Assembly: GCA_023823795.1 (NCBI GenBank)
Contig: CP085710.1
Location: 3,312,001 to 3,376,000, forward strand
Origin: Bacillus sp. F19
GTDB lineage: Bacteria > Bacillota > Bacilli > Bacillales > Bacillaceae
Length of the DNA stretch: 64,000 nt
Direction: 5' to 3'
The notes under the pieces are model-generated. The model saw only the letters and a program-made list of their open reading frames with translations. It was not told where the DNA came from and did no database searches. The position numbers and the translations under genes were made by a program. Shown in pieces: positions 16,600 through 27,244 of the stretch (position 1 is its first letter; each line of letters opens with the position of its first letter).

Positions 16600-16627
16600 C
16601 CTGTGCTGCTCGCACAGGCTTTTTTTC
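16600..16627 (+). terminator. Hairpin with T-tract on the + strand, opposite to flanking genes
   Basis: GCCTGTGC, 5-base loop, GCACAGGC, then seven T on the + strand. Flanking genes run leftward, so the T-tract is on the wrong side to act as a standard dinG terminator. It could stop antisense transcription entering dinG. Confidence 0.5.
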
Positions 16628-16689
16628 ATATGCCTCTTTTTGTAAGTTTCACAATTTTTTGGGCCTGAGCAAGCTAATGCGTGACGCCG

Positions 16690-19485
16690 TCATTCATTAT
16701 GATTCCAGAGGATAATTTCATTATGAAGGCGCTCCATAGGCTCTACATGGACATCTATGGACGGCAAGGATGCAATAAAGTGTCTGCCGTACTTCGCTTC
16801 AATAATTCGTTTATCAAATACAAAGAGCAGTCCTTTATCCCTATCAGTCCTGACAAGTCTGCCGAAGCCCTGTTTAAATTTCAGGATTGCTTCAGGAAGT
16901 GAATAGTTGTAAAAAGCATTTTCCCCCTGCTTTGTTATCTGTTCGCATTTTGCTGCAACAACTGGATCATCGGGCGGAGAAAAAGGAAGTCTGACGATAA
17001 TCAAAGTTGTCAGTTCATCACCTGGGAAATCCATGCCTTCCCAAAAAGTGCCCGTTCCAAGAAGAATAGCCTGATCAAATTGACGGAAATTCTTTGTAAG
17101 CTTTGAAATGCTGCCGCCTCCCTGACCCATGATCATAAAATCTTCCAGGCTGGAATCGGCCTTTAAGAGCAGGTGTGTTTTTTTCAGCATGTCATAAGCC
17201 GTAAACAATACGAGCAGCTTTCCTTTTGTGGCCTTTGCAATAGTTGAAACATTTTTAGCAATAGCTGCCGTGTATTCATCAAGGGTCACATGCTGCACAG
17301 CTGGAAAATCTGAAGGAATCATTAATTTTGCCTGTTTTTTATAAGCAAACGGCGATTTTATGATAAAGGTCTTCGGATAATAGTCCGCAAGACCAAGTTC
17401 TCTGATCATGTAATCAAATGAATGATCTACAGTCAGGGTAGCTGAAGTCAGAATTACGCTTTTCATCTCTGCGAAAAATCCATCTGCCAATTGTTCAGAT
17501 ACAGAAACGGGCTGTGAATAGACACTGACAGCATTTTTAGCTCCCCTTGATTCAATTTCTATCCATTTGACAGCTTCTAATTGTTCTTTGAAAAAAAGTG
17601 TGTCCAAATCCTTGTATGCAGCCCCGAATTTATCAAGTACGGCAAAATATTCATAAAGAATAAAGGATTCTTCTTCATTATTTATCTTGTGAAAATCTTC
17701 TTTTTGTTTATTCATGATTTTCATTAAATCATGCAGCTGAAATTTCACTCTTGCTGCCACCTCTAAAATGGCAAGCCATTTTCTGCTCTGCTTTTGGTTA
17801 TGTTTAAAACGGTGAGTGATCCTGTTCGTTTGCACTTCTTTTTCATTTTGAAGGACATAGCTGTGCAGGGTGCTGAACAGCACCCCATTGTCTTCTACGA
17901 GCTGTTTTACGATGACATCCATCTCAAGAAAGGTATCATTTAACCCATTCTTCGAAAAAAGATCCTGTGTTCTTCGAAGCAAGCCGTTTGTATACAGGTT
18001 TCCAAGCTGATTTGTTAAAGCCTGCAGGGTTAAATAGTGCATTCTTGTGCCTAAATGTTCGCAAGCGATTCTCTCAAAATGATGTGCTTCATCAATGATC
18101 ACTTCCTCTACATCATCAAGTAAAGGACTTGAAGATGAGATGCTTGAAAGCAAAAGAGAATGATTGGTTATCACAACATCTGCTTTTTTGGCGTTTTCAT
18201 ATGCTCTTTTGAAAAAGCAGCGTGAAAGCCAGGGATTTTTATCTGAATTTGATGATTTCTCATCATAATGAAGTCTTTGCCAGAGCAATTTCCCCCCAGA
18301 AGGCAAATTCAGTTCATCAAAGTCCCCTGTCTCTGTTTCGGTCAGCCATATTAAGAGCTGTGCTTTCGTTAAAATATTATCGTAGTTGTAATCATCTTCA
18401 TGCAGGTATTTTTCGAATTTGCGCAGGCATAAATAATGGGACTTGCCTTTAAGAACCGTCATATGGAAGGGCTGTTCAATGGCTTTTCGGAGCATTGGAA
18501 ATTCTTTTGCCATAACCTGCTGCTGCAAAGCGGTTGTATATGTACTGACTAATACACTTTTTCTTTCAGATATTGCGTAATAAATGACCGGGATTAAATA
18601 GGCAAGCGTTTTTCCGGTTCCTGTACCCGCTTCTATTAACGCATGCTGATGAGATTGAAAGGACTCATAAATTTCCTGCATCATTTTCACTTGCTCAGCC
18701 CGCATTTCATACTGCTGAAATTGTCCTGCAATTGGGCCGTTTCTGCTCATCAGCCGATTTGAAAAGGCCTGAAAATCCTCTGTAAGCCGGCTATCATGAT
18801 CATGAGCTTGTTTGGAATGTTTTTTAATTGCAATTGAGCGAAAGACTTCAATATGCTCAGGTTCACTAAGATTAAGCAGCCTCTCAGATATGATATCTTC
18901 CAGTACATCTTCAATATCGCTGATAAACGAGCGTGATAAACGCTTCAGCGCTTGAAGAGTGGCTGGAGGCAGCCATGCTAATTTTTTTAGAATATGAATA
19001 AACAGCTCCCCAGTTACCTCTGCATCGCTGTCGGCACGATGGGGATTGTCATGCCTGATGTTCAGCTCTTCGCACAGCTCAGACAATTTATAGCTGTCTG
19101 CTCCCGGAAAAACAATTCTTGAGAGCTCAACTGTGTCAAGCACAGGTCCAGTAAATCTCTGCATCCCGCTGCGTTCGAGTTCTTCTTGTATAAAGGAAAG
19201 ATCAAAATGAACGTTATGCGCCACGAAATAAGCATCACTTAAAAGAGCAGAGACTCTTTCAGCAATTTCTTCAAACGGGGCTGCATCCTTTACCATTTCA
19301 TTTGAAATACCGGTTAATTGCTCAATAAAAAGAGGAATTGGCTTCAGCGGATTGACAAAGCTTGAAAAACGCTCTGCCACCTTGCCGTTATCAATCACTA
19401 CGGCTGCAAGCTGAATAATACGATCCCCTTTCTTTGGAGAATTTCCAGTCGTTTCAACATCTATTACAACAAATCTTTGTTTCAT
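16690..19485 (-). CDS. dinG: DinG-family exonuclease/helicase-like protein
   Basis: The 931-aa protein joins an N-terminal DEDD 3'-5' exonuclease domain (FVVIDVETTG at residues 4-13, HNVHFDLSF, and D-x-D in HRADSDAEV) to an XPD-like superfamily 2 module. The module has Walker A EAGTGTGKTLAYLIP (about 285-300), a DEAH box in EVIIDEAHHFE and a C-terminal GTGTFWEGMDFPG / QGFGRLVRT. Related Gram-positive DinG proteins have been reported to act mainly as exonucleases. The ATG at 19485 is used because GAGGTG lies 6 bases before it; an in-frame TTG five codons upstream is part of that site. Only one cysteine of an iron-sulfur cluster motif is obvious. Confidence 0.92.
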   Translation of the reverse strand: MKQRFVVIDVETTGNSPKKGDRIIQLAAVVIDNGKVAERFSSFVNPLKPIPLFIEQLTGISNEMVKDAAPFEEIAERVSALLSDAYFVAHNVHFDLSFIQEELERSGMQRFTGPVLDTVELSRIVFPGADSYKLSELCEELNIRHDNPHRADSDAEVTGELFIHILKKLAWLPPATLQALKRLSRSFISDIEDVLEDIISERLLNLSEPEHIEVFRSIAIKKHSKQAHDHDSRLTEDFQAFSNRLMSRNGPIAGQFQQYEMRAEQVKMMQEIYESFQSHQHALIEAGTGTGKTLAYLIPVIYYAISERKSVLVSTYTTALQQQVMAKEFPMLRKAIEQPFHMTVLKGKSHYLCLRKFEKYLHEDDYNYDNILTKAQLLIWLTETETGDFDELNLPSGGKLLWQRLHYDEKSSNSDKNPWLSRCFFKRAYENAKKADVVITNHSLLLSSISSSSPLLDDVEEVIIDEAHHFERIACEHLGTRMHYLTLQALTNQLGNLYTNGLLRRTQDLFSKNGLNDTFLEMDVIVKQLVEDNGVLFSTLHSYVLQNEKEVQTNRITHRFKHNQKQSRKWLAILEVAARVKFQLHDLMKIMNKQKEDFHKINNEEESFILYEYFAVLDKFGAAYKDLDTLFFKEQLEAVKWIEIESRGAKNAVSVYSQPVSVSEQLADGFFAEMKSVILTSATLTVDHSFDYMIRELGLADYYPKTFIIKSPFAYKKQAKLMIPSDFPAVQHVTLDEYTAAIAKNVSTIAKATKGKLLVLFTAYDMLKKTHLLLKADSSLEDFMIMGQGGGSISKLTKNFRQFDQAILLGTGTFWEGMDFPGDELTTLIIVRLPFSPPDDPVVAAKCEQITKQGENAFYNYSLPEAILKFKQGFGRLVRTDRDKGLLFVFDKRIIEAKYGRHFIASLPSIDVHVEPMERLHNEIILWNHNE

Positions 19486-19542
19486 TTTGATACACCTCAA
19501 TTAATCGAAAAACCAATAACGTTATTTTACCACTTATAAAGC

Positions 19543-19571
19543 AAAATCCCCCAAACAATCGGGGGATTTTT
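19543..19571 (-). terminator. Terminator of panBCD
   Basis: On the minus strand AAATCCCCC, loop, GGGGGATTT, between panD and dinG. Confidence 0.8.
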
Positions 19572-19579
19572 AAAAATTT

Positions 19580-19963
19580 TTATAGGATGGTTGCCGCAGG
19601 CTCCTGACCGAGGAGCTCGACAATCTGATTTTTTTCATTCATGATGGCAACCTTAGGTTTATGATCATGAACTTTTTCCTCAGCTACCATTGCATACGAA
19701 ATAATAATAACAACATCATCTTCTTGAACAAGCCTTGCTGCTGCCCCGTTCAGGCAAACAACACCAGACCCTCGCGGACCAGGGATGATATATGTTTCAA
19801 ATCGTGCGCCATTATTGTTGTTGACGATTTGAACTTTTTCATTCGGAAGCATATCAACGGCATCCAGAATATCTTCATCAATTGTGATGCTGCCGACATA
19901 ATTCAAGTTTGCTTCTGTGACTCTTGCACGATGAATTTTTCCCTTCATCATTGTACGGAACAT
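19580..19963 (-). CDS. panD: Aspartate 1-decarboxylase, pyruvoyl-dependent
   Basis: PanD makes beta-alanine from aspartate for pantothenate synthesis. The 127-aa proenzyme has the self-cleavage site Gly24-Ser25 in NYVGSITID, which yields the pyruvoyl group, and the substrate residues around [11 protein letters not shown] and [10 protein letters not shown]. The ATG at 19963 is used because GGAGGAG lies 7 bases upstream; an earlier GTG is within that site. It is the last gene of panBCD, 39 bases after panC. Confidence 0.96.
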   Translation of the reverse strand: MFRTMMKGKIHRARVTEANLNYVGSITIDEDILDAVDMLPNEKVQIVNNNNGARFETYIIPGPRGSGVVCLNGAAARLVQEDDVVIIISYAMVAEEKVHDHKPKVAIMNEKNQIVELLGQEPAATIL

Positions 19964-20002
19964 TAAAATCTCCTCCACTGCTGTTCTCTATCTAAAAAAA
20001 TT

Positions 20003-20860
20003 TCATTCGTTATCATTTAATTCGATTGTAATATTATCAATTAGCCTTGCTTTTGTAAATCTGACAGCAATTGCAAGGATAATCTTCCCCTTCAATTCCG
20101 CCAAAGCCTCAAGTTCAGGATAAGAATAGATCTCGACATAATCAATCACGCCAGCTGTATGAGCGGACAAATAGGATGACACCGATTCAATGACCGCTGA
20201 CGTTGATTTTTCCCCTTTAAGCATCATATCTTTTCCTGTCTGCAGGGCTTTATAAAGATTCGGGGCCTGTTTTCTTTCTTCTTCAGTTAAAAAAACGTTG
20301 CGGGAGCTTTTCGCAAGGCCATCTTCTTCCCTTACTGTCTGAATCGGAACGAGCTCAACAGGGAAATGAAAGTCTGAAATGAGCCCGCTGACAACAGCTA
20401 CCTGCTGGGCATCCTTCATTCCGAAATATGCGCGGTCAGGACCGACCAGGTTAAATAGCTTAGTTAGCACAGTTGCTACTCCGTCAAAGTGGCCAGCTCT
20501 TGATTTTCCGCATAAAACGTCAGTCCGCTTTTCCACTCTTACTGTAACGGAAGGCTCATTTTTGTACATTTCGTTAACTGATGGGGCAAAGATATAATCT
20601 GCCCCCGCCTCTTTTGCAAGCTGTGAATCCCTCTCCAAATTTCTCGGATAGGAATCAAAATCCTCATTCTCTCCAAATTGAAGAGGATTTACGAAAATGC
20701 TGATAATCAGGATCTCATTCTGGCTTCTTGCTTCGTGTATTAATTTCAAATGTCCTTCATGAAGAAAGCCCATGGTTGGGACAAAGCCAATCGTCTGCTG
20801 TGATTTCTTATGGTCTTTCATTGTCTGCTGCAGTTCTTTTATCGTGGTAATGATTTTCAT
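20003..20860 (-). CDS. panC: Pantothenate synthetase
   Basis: PanC joins pantoate and beta-alanine with ATP to give pantothenate. The 285-aa product shows the nucleotidyltransferase motifs [15 protein letters not shown] (HIGH-like, residues 27-40) and LAKSSRN (KMSKS-like), and [13 protein letters not shown]. Its start overlaps the panB stop by 4 bases, so the two are translationally coupled. Confidence 0.97.
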   Translation of the reverse strand: MKIITTIKELQQTMKDHKKSQQTIGFVPTMGFLHEGHLKLIHEARSQNEILIISIFVNPLQFGENEDFDSYPRNLERDSQLAKEAGADYIFAPSVNEMYKNEPSVTVRVEKRTDVLCGKSRAGHFDGVATVLTKLFNLVGPDRAYFGMKDAQQVAVVSGLISDFHFPVELVPIQTVREEDGLAKSSRNVFLTEEERKQAPNLYKALQTGKDMMLKGEKSTSAVIESVSSYLSAHTAGVIDYVEIYSYPELEALAELKGKIILAIAVRFTKARLIDNITIELNDNE

Positions 20861-21699
20861 TTAGCTTGCGTACCTCCATATAAGGACTGAAGTTCATCAT
20901 CCTTCATCGTGAAGGTATGTTTTTGTTCAGGAAATTGTCTGCTTTTTACCTCTTGAACGTATTCATTCAAAGAAGTTTTTATTTGACCTCCGATGTTTGT
21001 GTATTGCTTAACAAATTTCGGCACACGGTTCACACCGTATCCCAGTACATCATGATAAACAAGCACTTGTCCATCTGTTTCTGCTCCTGCACCGATTCCG
21101 ATGACAGGTATATTTAATCTATTTGAAATTTCTGAAGCGAGCTGCCTTGGTACACATTCAAGCACTAAAGCAATTGCGCCTGCTTCTTCGCACTGTTTTG
21201 AGTCATGAATTAATTTTTTTGCACTTTCTGCATCTTTCGCCTGTACCTTATAACCGCCAAGTACACCAACTGACTGCGGAGTAAGCCCTAAATGGGCAAC
21301 GACAGGCACCCCTGCTGTTGTAAGCGCTTCAATGATTGGCAGCACATCATCAGCGCCTTCAACCTTTACAGCATGTGCCCCGCTTTGCTGCATAATTTCA
21401 GCTGCATTTTTTAAAGATTGCTCTTTTGAAAAGTGATAAGACATAAAAGGCATATCTGTCACAATGAAAGTAGATGGCGCGCCTCTTTTGACAGCCTTTG
21501 TGTGATGAATCATATCGCTTACTGTAACCGGCACTGTAGAATCATAACCGAGTACAACCATGCCAAGGGAATCACCGACTAAAATCATATCCACTCCAGA
21601 CTCTTCTGCAAGCTTAGCTGAAGGAAAATCGTATGCTGTTAGCATCACAATCGGTTCATGCTGCTGCTTCATTTTCATAAAATCTAATCTTGTTTTCAT
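20857..21699 (-). CDS. panB: Ketopantoate hydroxymethyltransferase
   Basis: PanB transfers a hydroxymethyl group from methylene-tetrahydrofolate to 2-oxoisovalerate, the first committed step to pantothenate. The 280-aa TIM-barrel protein shows [29 protein letters not shown] near the N-terminus with metal-binding aspartates, and [14 protein letters not shown] near residue 200. The ATG at 21699 has GGGAGGGG just upstream. The frame is open for 22 more codons, but that stretch crosses the leader terminator. It is the first gene of panBCD, downstream of a structured leader. Confidence 0.96.
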   Translation of the reverse strand: MKTRLDFMKMKQQHEPIVMLTAYDFPSAKLAEESGVDMILVGDSLGMVVLGYDSTVPVTVSDMIHHTKAVKRGAPSTFIVTDMPFMSYHFSKEQSLKNAAEIMQQSGAHAVKVEGADDVLPIIEALTTAGVPVVAHLGLTPQSVGVLGGYKVQAKDAESAKKLIHDSKQCEEAGAIALVLECVPRQLASEISNRLNIPVIGIGAGAETDGQVLVYHDVLGYGVNRVPKFVKQYTNIGGQIKTSLNEYVQEVKSRQFPEQKHTFTMKDDELQSLYGGTQAK

Positions 21700-21748
21700 T
21701 TTTTCCCCTCCCATTAATTGCAGAGGAATTTCGTAACCGAAAAGACAT

Positions 21749-21777
21749 GAAAAAACCTTCTTCAAATAGGAAGAAGG
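21749..21777 (-). terminator. Intrinsic terminator in the panB leader
   Basis: On the minus strand CCTTCTTC, loop, GAAGAAGG, then six T, about 50 bases before the panB start codon. Its position inside the leader makes it an attenuator candidate rather than an operon end. Confidence 0.8.
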
Positions 21778-21907
21778 ATTATACTCATCGTATCCAGCCG
21801 GTTGTTCATCCCTCTGTCCCAGTCCGCATTCCGGATCAAGGCAGAACTTTTATAAAAAATGTAATAAAACTTAGTGCAGGTGCAGTTCCAGCTAAGGATA
21901 CTACCCG
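21778..21907 (-). ncRNA. Structured panB leader, possibly a pan RNA motif
   Basis: Between a likely promoter and the leader terminator lie about 130 bases of GC-richer, hairpin-forming sequence. One stem is CTTAG/CTAAG around GGAACTGCACCTGC. Firmicutes are known to carry a conserved pan RNA motif before pantothenate genes. I assign this one by context and cannot confirm its consensus by eye. A T-box or S-box is unlikely, because no specifier or T-box sequence is evident. Confidence 0.5.
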
Positions 21908-21913
21908 ACAAGA

Positions 21914-21919
21914 ATTATA
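21914..21919 (-). promoter_or_regulatory. -10 element of the panBCD promoter
   Basis: A perfect TATAAT on the minus strand gives a leader of about 208 bases before panB. The -35 region is poor, which suggests weak or regulated initiation. Confidence 0.55.
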
Positions 21920-21987
21920 ACAGAAAATAAAACGGGATACCACTTTATTAGGCTCATGTTAAAAGGAATATTATTGGCTAAAACTTA

Positions 21988-22971
21988 CTAAGACTGAATT
22001 TCGATATCAGCAGAATATATTTTTTCAATGTTGCCTTCGTTTGTTTCTAGAAGCAGCACACCTTCATCATCTATTCCGATGGCACGCCCGCGAATTGTAC
22101 CCTGAAGAGTTCTTGCAATCAGATTTTTATTGAGGCTGATGGCATAGCTTTCCCATAACAGCTTTACAGGTTTAAATCCATGAATTAAATAGCTGGTATA
22201 GAGCTTTTCAAAATTCTTCATTATGGCCTGAATAACCTGTGCTCTGTCAGCTGGCTCACCTGTTTCTGCAGCAATTGAGGTTGCGATTGCCTGCAGCTCC
22301 TCGGGAAATTGATCCATAGTGTGATTGACATTCATCCCGACACCGATGATTACGGAATGGACTCTGTCTGCTTCTGCCTGAAGTTCCGTCAGGATGCCGA
22401 CAATTTTTTTGCCGTTTATGAGAATATCATTCGGCCACTTGATTTCTGGTGTTAGGCCTGTCACTTCTTCAATCGCCTGGATAAGTGCGACAGCAGTCAG
22501 CAGCGTTAATTGCGGGGTTTTGTTAATCGGAATCTTTGGTCTTAAAATCATGCTCATCCAAATACCTGTCTGCTTCGGAGAGTACCACGCTCTTGCCAGT
22601 CTGCCTCTCCCGCTTGTCTGCTGATCCGCTACGACAATTGTCCCTTCCTCCGCTCCATTTCCCGCTAATGTGTGGGCAATTTTTTGCGTCGAGGAAATAA
22701 CCTCTTCAAAATGAATATGACGGCCCATAAATTCTGTCTTCAGTCCAAGCTGTATTTCATTGCCGCTGATTTTGTCAGGCTTATGAGTGATCCTGTAGCC
22801 GCGCTTTCTCACAGCCTCAAGCTCATACCCTTCGCTTCTTAAATCTTCAATATGCTTCCAGACTGCCGTTCTTGAGCAGCCAAGTGTTTCACTTAGTTTT
22901 TGACCGGATAGAAATTCTCCTTCAGCTTCTGAAAAAGCCTGCAACAATCGTGTTCTTAGATCAGATTGCAC
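21988..22971 (-). CDS. birA: Biotin operon repressor / biotin-protein ligase
   Basis: BirA activates biotin as biotinyl-AMP, attaches it to carboxylases, and represses biotin genes. The 327-aa product has an N-terminal winged helix-turn-helix (LSETLGCSRTAVWKHIEDLRSEGY, about 23-46), so it is the repressor-type enzyme. Its ligase domain has the biotinyl-AMP loop QTSGRGRLARAWYSP and KWPNDILINGKKIVGIL with the catalytic lysine. Its start overlaps the cca stop by 16 bases. Confidence 0.96.
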   Translation of the reverse strand: MQSDLRTRLLQAFSEAEGEFLSGQKLSETLGCSRTAVWKHIEDLRSEGYELEAVRKRGYRITHKPDKISGNEIQLGLKTEFMGRHIHFEEVISSTQKIAHTLAGNGAEEGTIVVADQQTSGRGRLARAWYSPKQTGIWMSMILRPKIPINKTPQLTLLTAVALIQAIEEVTGLTPEIKWPNDILINGKKIVGILTELQAEADRVHSVIIGVGMNVNHTMDQFPEELQAIATSIAAETGEPADRAQVIQAIMKNFEKLYTSYLIHGFKPVKLLWESYAISLNKNLIARTLQGTIRGRAIGIDDEGVLLLETNEGNIEKIYSADIEIQS

Positions 22972-24155
22972 GATCTTAACATCTCCTTAATAGCTTCCTT
23001 GCTGTTTTCGACGTCATCGTTCACAACGGCAAGCTCAATCTTTTTAAGTAATTCACCCATCCACGGGCCAGGCTTTTGACTGCTGATCTGCATCAGGTCA
23101 GCTCCGCCAATCGCGAGTTCATTTTTAGAGTGAATCGGCAGACTTTTATAGAATGCTTGAAGCTCTGCCATTCGCCCTTGGGTCATCGTTTCTCCTTTTA
23201 TTAAACAATAAACGGCTTCCACTTCAAGAGTGCATGGCAAGCCTGCATCGTAAACGGACCGCCTTGTCAAATCACCCTCCTTGCGTTTCTGCAAATAAAC
23301 GATGTTTTTCGCAATCAACCCGATTTGGCGGTTTGAAAGCTTCCATTTCCTTAAAAATGCTTCAATGCTGCTTATTTCTAAAACATCCAGCAATGCTGTC
23401 CATCGTTCTTCATTTGAAGACAAGCCGTTGATCGGCAGGATACTAGCATTCAGCAGCATTTGTTTTTTCCCTTTTAAACCTGGAAGGTAATCGATGATAC
23501 CAGTATCCGCCACAAGCTTCATCGCCTGACTGCTTCCTTCACCGGCCATGATTTTTTCAAACTCTGCCGTTTTTCGCTCGACAGATATATTTTCAAGCAA
23601 TGGCACTTTTTCGCAAATTGCCTCAAGTGTTTCTCTGCTTAAAGAAAATCCGAGCTGGCTGACAAATCTGACCGCTCTCATCATTCTTAACGCATCTTCG
23701 GAAAAACGCTCATGCGGACTGCCTACTGTTGTAATCAGCTTAGCTTTGGCATGTTTTTTGCCTTGAAAAAAATCAATAATGGATCCTGCATCATCCATCG
23801 CCATTGCATTAACGGTAAAATCCCGTCTTTTCAAATCTTCTTTCAGGGAAGAAACAAATGTGACCCCCCTTGGTCTGCGGTTGTCTTCATAAGCAGACTC
23901 CGTTCTGAAAGTCGTAATTTCATAATGGATGCCATTCACAATTGCAATCATTGTTCCATGCTCTGAACCAATATCAATTGTTTTCTCAAATAAAGCTTTC
24001 ACCTGATCCGGGGTTGCAGAAGATGCGATATCTACATCTTTTATTTCTTTTTTAAGCAGCAGATCTCTTACAGAACCGCCGACAAAATAGGCTTCAAAAC
24101 CATGTTCTTTTAACCTTTTTATAACTGGAAGAGCCTCTTGAAATTCTTTATTCAT
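22956..24155 (-). CDS. cca: CCA-adding tRNA nucleotidyltransferase
   Basis: This enzyme builds or repairs the CCA end of tRNAs without a template. The 399-aa class II protein has GGSVRDLLL and the metal-binding DVDIASSA near residues 25-45. It also has [12 protein letters not shown], the amino-acid template for CTP and ATP selection (the E-D-x-x-R region lies near [13 protein letters not shown]), and a helical C-terminal half. I start at 24155, with AGGTGAGCAGG just upstream. The reading frame is open further but has no ribosome site. It overlaps bshA by 8 bases. Confidence 0.95.
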   Translation of the reverse strand: MNKEFQEALPVIKRLKEHGFEAYFVGGSVRDLLLKKEIKDVDIASSATPDQVKALFEKTIDIGSEHGTMIAIVNGIHYEITTFRTESAYEDNRRPRGVTFVSSLKEDLKRRDFTVNAMAMDDAGSIIDFFQGKKHAKAKLITTVGSPHERFSEDALRMMRAVRFVSQLGFSLSRETLEAICEKVPLLENISVERKTAEFEKIMAGEGSSQAMKLVADTGIIDYLPGLKGKKQMLLNASILPINGLSSNEERWTALLDVLEISSIEAFLRKWKLSNRQIGLIAKNIVYLQKRKEGDLTRRSVYDAGLPCTLEVEAVYCLIKGETMTQGRMAELQAFYKSLPIHSKNELAIGGADLMQISSQKPGPWMGELLKKIELAVVNDDVENSKEAIKEMLRSCNLI

Positions 24156-25293
24156 CCTGCTCACCTGAAGATAGGAGGCTATAGTACAGATCCTCATACT
24201 GTTTGACAATAATGCTTGAATGAAACTCTTCCTTTGCAACTCTCATCGATTCTGCAGCCATTCGGCTGTACAGCTGTTTGTCCGTCAGAATAGAAGTTGT
24301 TTTCTCAGTGATCGTTTTAATATCTCCTACGTCACATAAGAAACCGGACATTCCGTCTCTAATCACTTCAGGAATGCCTCCAATGTTTGTCGCAACACAA
24401 GGAACTCCGCAGGCCATTGCCTCTAAGAGGACAAGTCCAAAGCTCTCTTTTTCAGATAGAAGGAGCTTTACATCACTAATGGAATATAACTCTTCCAAGT
24501 GATTTTGCTTTCCAAGAAAAAGGACGTTTTCTTGGATCCCAAGTTCCCTGACCAGCTTGCACACAGATGTCATTTCAGGACCGTCGCCTACAAGCAGAAG
24601 CTTTGATTTTACATTTTCTAAAACACGAGCAAACACACGGACAACATCCTGGACACGTTTCACCTGCCGGAAATTAGAGACATGGATGATGACCTTTTCG
24701 TCTTCTGAAATTCCATACTCGCTTTTTAAATGGGCAGCGTTCTTTTTTTGATAAATGCGTTCATCAATAAAATTATAAACGGTCTGAATTTTTTTATCAG
24801 GATTCAGCAGATCATAGGTTTGGTCAGCAAGTGCTCTAGATACAGCTGTAACCGAATCAGATGCTTCAATGCCAAACTTGATCATATTTGAAAGCGATAA
24901 ATCATGTCCTAAAACCGTAATATCCGTTCCGTGCAGAGTAGTGACAATCTTTAGGTGATCGCCTGTCATTTGTTTGGCCAAGTGCGCGCAAATGGCATGT
25001 GGAACAGCATAGTGGACATGAAACAGGTCCAGTTCTTCCCGCTTTGCAACTTCGGCCATTTTACTTGCAAGGGCAAGATCGTACGGGGGATGTTTAAAGA
25101 CAGAGTACTGATTAACCTCTACTTCATGGAAAAAAATATTATGATACATTTTGTTTAATCGGAACGGTCTGCTTGTTGTGACAAAATGTATCTCATGTCC
25201 ATTTTCAGCTAGCTTTTTTCCAAGCTCCGTTGCTACCACGCCTGAACCACCCACTGTAGGGTAGCAGGTTATGCCTATTTTTAATTTCTTCAT
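24148..25293 (-). CDS. bshA: Bacillithiol glycosyltransferase BshA
   Basis: BshA joins UDP-GlcNAc and L-malate, the first step to the thiol cofactor bacillithiol. The 381-aa GT4-family enzyme has the N-terminal [20 protein letters not shown], the HVHYAVPHA segment, and the C-terminal donor-binding [19 protein letters not shown] with the conserved E-x7-E. It lies between cca and bshB1 and overlaps bshB1 by 4 bases, the ypjH-ypjG arrangement of B. subtilis, so steps one and two are cotranslated. Confidence 0.95.
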   Translation of the reverse strand: MKKLKIGITCYPTVGGSGVVATELGKKLAENGHEIHFVTTSRPFRLNKMYHNIFFHEVEVNQYSVFKHPPYDLALASKMAEVAKREELDLFHVHYAVPHAICAHLAKQMTGDHLKIVTTLHGTDITVLGHDLSLSNMIKFGIEASDSVTAVSRALADQTYDLLNPDKKIQTVYNFIDERIYQKKNAAHLKSEYGISEDEKVIIHVSNFRQVKRVQDVVRVFARVLENVKSKLLLVGDGPEMTSVCKLVRELGIQENVLFLGKQNHLEELYSISDVKLLLSEKESFGLVLLEAMACGVPCVATNIGGIPEVIRDGMSGFLCDVGDIKTITEKTTSILTDKQLYSRMAAESMRVAKEEFHSSIIVKQYEDLYYSLLSSGEQDE

Positions 25294-26030
25294 AAACTGT
25301 CCCCTATTAAATCTTTGTCGAGCAAAATCGGGGATTTTGTTAAAAATCCCTCTGCGTACTTAACGCCAGCCTCTTTGCCGAATAAGCGCTCACGGCTCTC
25401 AACACTTTCTATATAACCATTAATTAATGGCGTGTTTAATGAAGTATCACTTTTAATGAACTGACTTTCATATGCTCTTAAACTAGAGAGTTTTTTCTCC
25501 ATTGTTTCAGTGATATCCACCACAAAATCAGGCTTGTGGTACCCATTAATCATGTAATAGTAGAGGCGGTTTACTCGATGAGGCAAAAGACCACCGGGTT
25601 CCCTCACCTTTTTTACACCTGCTGAAAAGCTCGCTTCTTCCACCAATTTCGCACAATTTCCATGATCTGGATGACGGTCTTCGAACCACGGAACAAACAC
25701 AAGCCGCGGCTTATATTCCCGAATAACCGATACGATCTTTTCAATATATTGTTCTTTCAGGAATAGGCCTCTGTCAGGCATGTTGAGAAAAATCCGTTTA
25801 TGTATGCCGAGAATACTTGATGCCCGTTCTGCTTCTTCCTGCCTGAGCTTTACTGTTCCATTGGATGAAAGCTCTGCTTCTGTTAAATCGCATATCCCAA
25901 TTTTATAACCTTGCTCTGCGTATTTTGCAAGAGTTCCTCCCATCCCGATTTCGGCATCATCAGGATGAGCTCCAAAGGCAAGGATATCAAGTTTATTCTT
26001 TTCCATAGTCGTCATCGATTTCTTTGTCAT
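25290..26030 (-). CDS. bshB1: Bacillithiol deacetylase BshB1
   Basis: BshB1 removes the acetyl group from GlcNAc-malate to give GlcN-malate, the second step of bacillithiol synthesis. The 246-aa LmbE-like protein has the zinc ligands in [13 protein letters not shown] and in [13 protein letters not shown] keep the upstream ATG at 26030 because GGAGAT lies 9 bases before it; later ATGs have no such site. This makes the gene overlap mgsA by 38 bases. Confidence 0.93.
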   Translation of the reverse strand: MTKKSMTTMEKNKLDILAFGAHPDDAEIGMGGTLAKYAEQGYKIGICDLTEAELSSNGTVKLRQEEAERASSILGIHKRIFLNMPDRGLFLKEQYIEKIVSVIREYKPRLVFVPWFEDRHPDHGNCAKLVEEASFSAGVKKVREPGGLLPHRVNRLYYYMINGYHKPDFVVDITETMEKKLSSLRAYESQFIKSDTSLNTPLINGYIESVESRERLFGKEAGVKYAEGFLTKSPILLDKDLIGDSL

Positions 26031-26421
26031 TTACAATTGATCTCCATTTCAAATCACCGCGTTCGAGTCCATGAATAAGGATTTCAGCAGTTCCCATGTT
26101 TGTCGCTAGCGGAACGGCATATACATCACATAAACGGATAAGAGCTGTAACATCAGGCTCATGTGGCTGTGCTGTCAGCGGATCTCGGAAAAAGATGACC
26201 ATATCCATTGCATTGTTTGCGATGCAGGCTCCAATTTCCTGATCGCCGCCGAGAGGGCCTGATTGAAAACGGTGGATACTGAGTCCGGTAGCTTCGGATA
26301 CTTTAAAACCGGTAGTTCCTGTTGCATATAGCTTGTGCTTCTCAAGGATTCCTTTATAAGCAAGCGTAAATTGAATTAAATCATTTTTTTTCTTATCGTG
26401 AGCTATGAGTGCAATATTCAT
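25993..26421 (-). CDS. mgsA: Methylglyoxal synthase
   Basis: MgsA converts dihydroxyacetone phosphate to methylglyoxal, a bypass of lower glycolysis when phosphate is short. The 142-aa product shows [11 protein letters not shown] at the start, the TGTTG phosphate loop, [11 protein letters not shown], and [15 protein letters not shown] with the catalytic Asp and His. The gene adjoins the bacillithiol genes, which is sensible because methylglyoxal is detoxified through bacillithiol. It lies 13 bases after dapB. Confidence 0.96.
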   Translation of the reverse strand: MNIALIAHDKKKNDLIQFTLAYKGILEKHKLYATGTTGFKVSEATGLSIHRFQSGPLGGDQEIGACIANNAMDMVIFFRDPLTAQPHEPDVTALIRLCDVYAVPLATNMGTAEILIHGLERGDLKWRSIVNDKEIDDDYGKE

Positions 26422-26434
26422 CAGACATTCCCCT

Positions 26435-27232
26435 TTAGTCGATTAAATTTTCAAGCCCGTATACCAATACATCAAGTTTCATAACCTGCTCCACACATAA
26501 TTTCACGCCCGACATGAAGGATACCCGATTAAAAGAATCGTGACGGATGGACAAAGTCTGCCCGTCCCCTCCAAACAAGACTTCCTGATGGGCGACAAGT
26601 CCAGGCAGGCGGATGCTGTGAACATGAATTCCCTGATAATTCGCTCCCCTTGCTCCCTCTAATGTTTCTTTTTCGTCAGGATGGCCCTGTTCTTTTGCCT
26701 CTCTCACCACAGAAATCATTTCGGCTGTTTTAAGACCTGTTCCAGACGGTGCATCAAGCTTTTGATCATGATGCATTTCGAGGATTTCTACGTCACTGAA
26801 GTATTTTGCAGCCATTTGTGAGAATTTCATCATTAGAATAGCTCCAATTGCAAAGTTTGGTGCAATAATAGCACCAATTCCCCTGTCTTCTGTAAGCTCT
26901 TCAAGCTCTTTTAAATCTGCATCTGAAAATCCAGTCGTTCCCACAACAGGTCTTACGCCATATTCAAGTGCCTTCTTTGTATGAATTTTTCCGATTTCAG
27001 GTGTTGTTAAGTCAATTAAAACGTCTGGCTTCGTCTCGGAAAAACATTTCTCAATATCTGTGTAGATAATGGCGTCACTTTTAAAATCATCTGCTTCACT
27101 GAGCTTTTGCCCTTCATATTTGTGATCAATTACACCGGCAAGCGAAAAGTGTGCTGTTTCCTCTACAAGCTTTACTGCTTCTCTTCCCATTCTTCCCCTA
27201 GGGCCTGCAATTACAATTTTGATTGTTTCCAT
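26435..27232 (-). CDS. dapB: 4-hydroxy-tetrahydrodipicolinate reductase
   Basis: DapB reduces the DapA product in lysine and diaminopimelate synthesis, which feeds both cell wall and spore dipicolinate. The 265-aa product has the NAD(P) loop [12 protein letters not shown] (about residues 9-20). It also has the catalytic [18 protein letters not shown] with the conserved histidines and lysine, and a C-terminal [14 protein letters not shown]. It follows ypjD after 12 bases. Confidence 0.97.
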   Translation of the reverse strand: METIKIVIAGPRGRMGREAVKLVEETAHFSLAGVIDHKYEGQKLSEADDFKSDAIIYTDIEKCFSETKPDVLIDLTTPEIGKIHTKKALEYGVRPVVGTTGFSDADLKELEELTEDRGIGAIIAPNFAIGAILMMKFSQMAAKYFSDVEILEMHHDQKLDAPSGTGLKTAEMISVVREAKEQGHPDEKETLEGARGANYQGIHVHSIRLPGLVAHQEVLFGGDGQTLSIRHDSFNRVSFMSGVKLCVEQVMKLDVLVYGLENLID

Positions 27233-27244
27233 GTCTGTTTCTCC

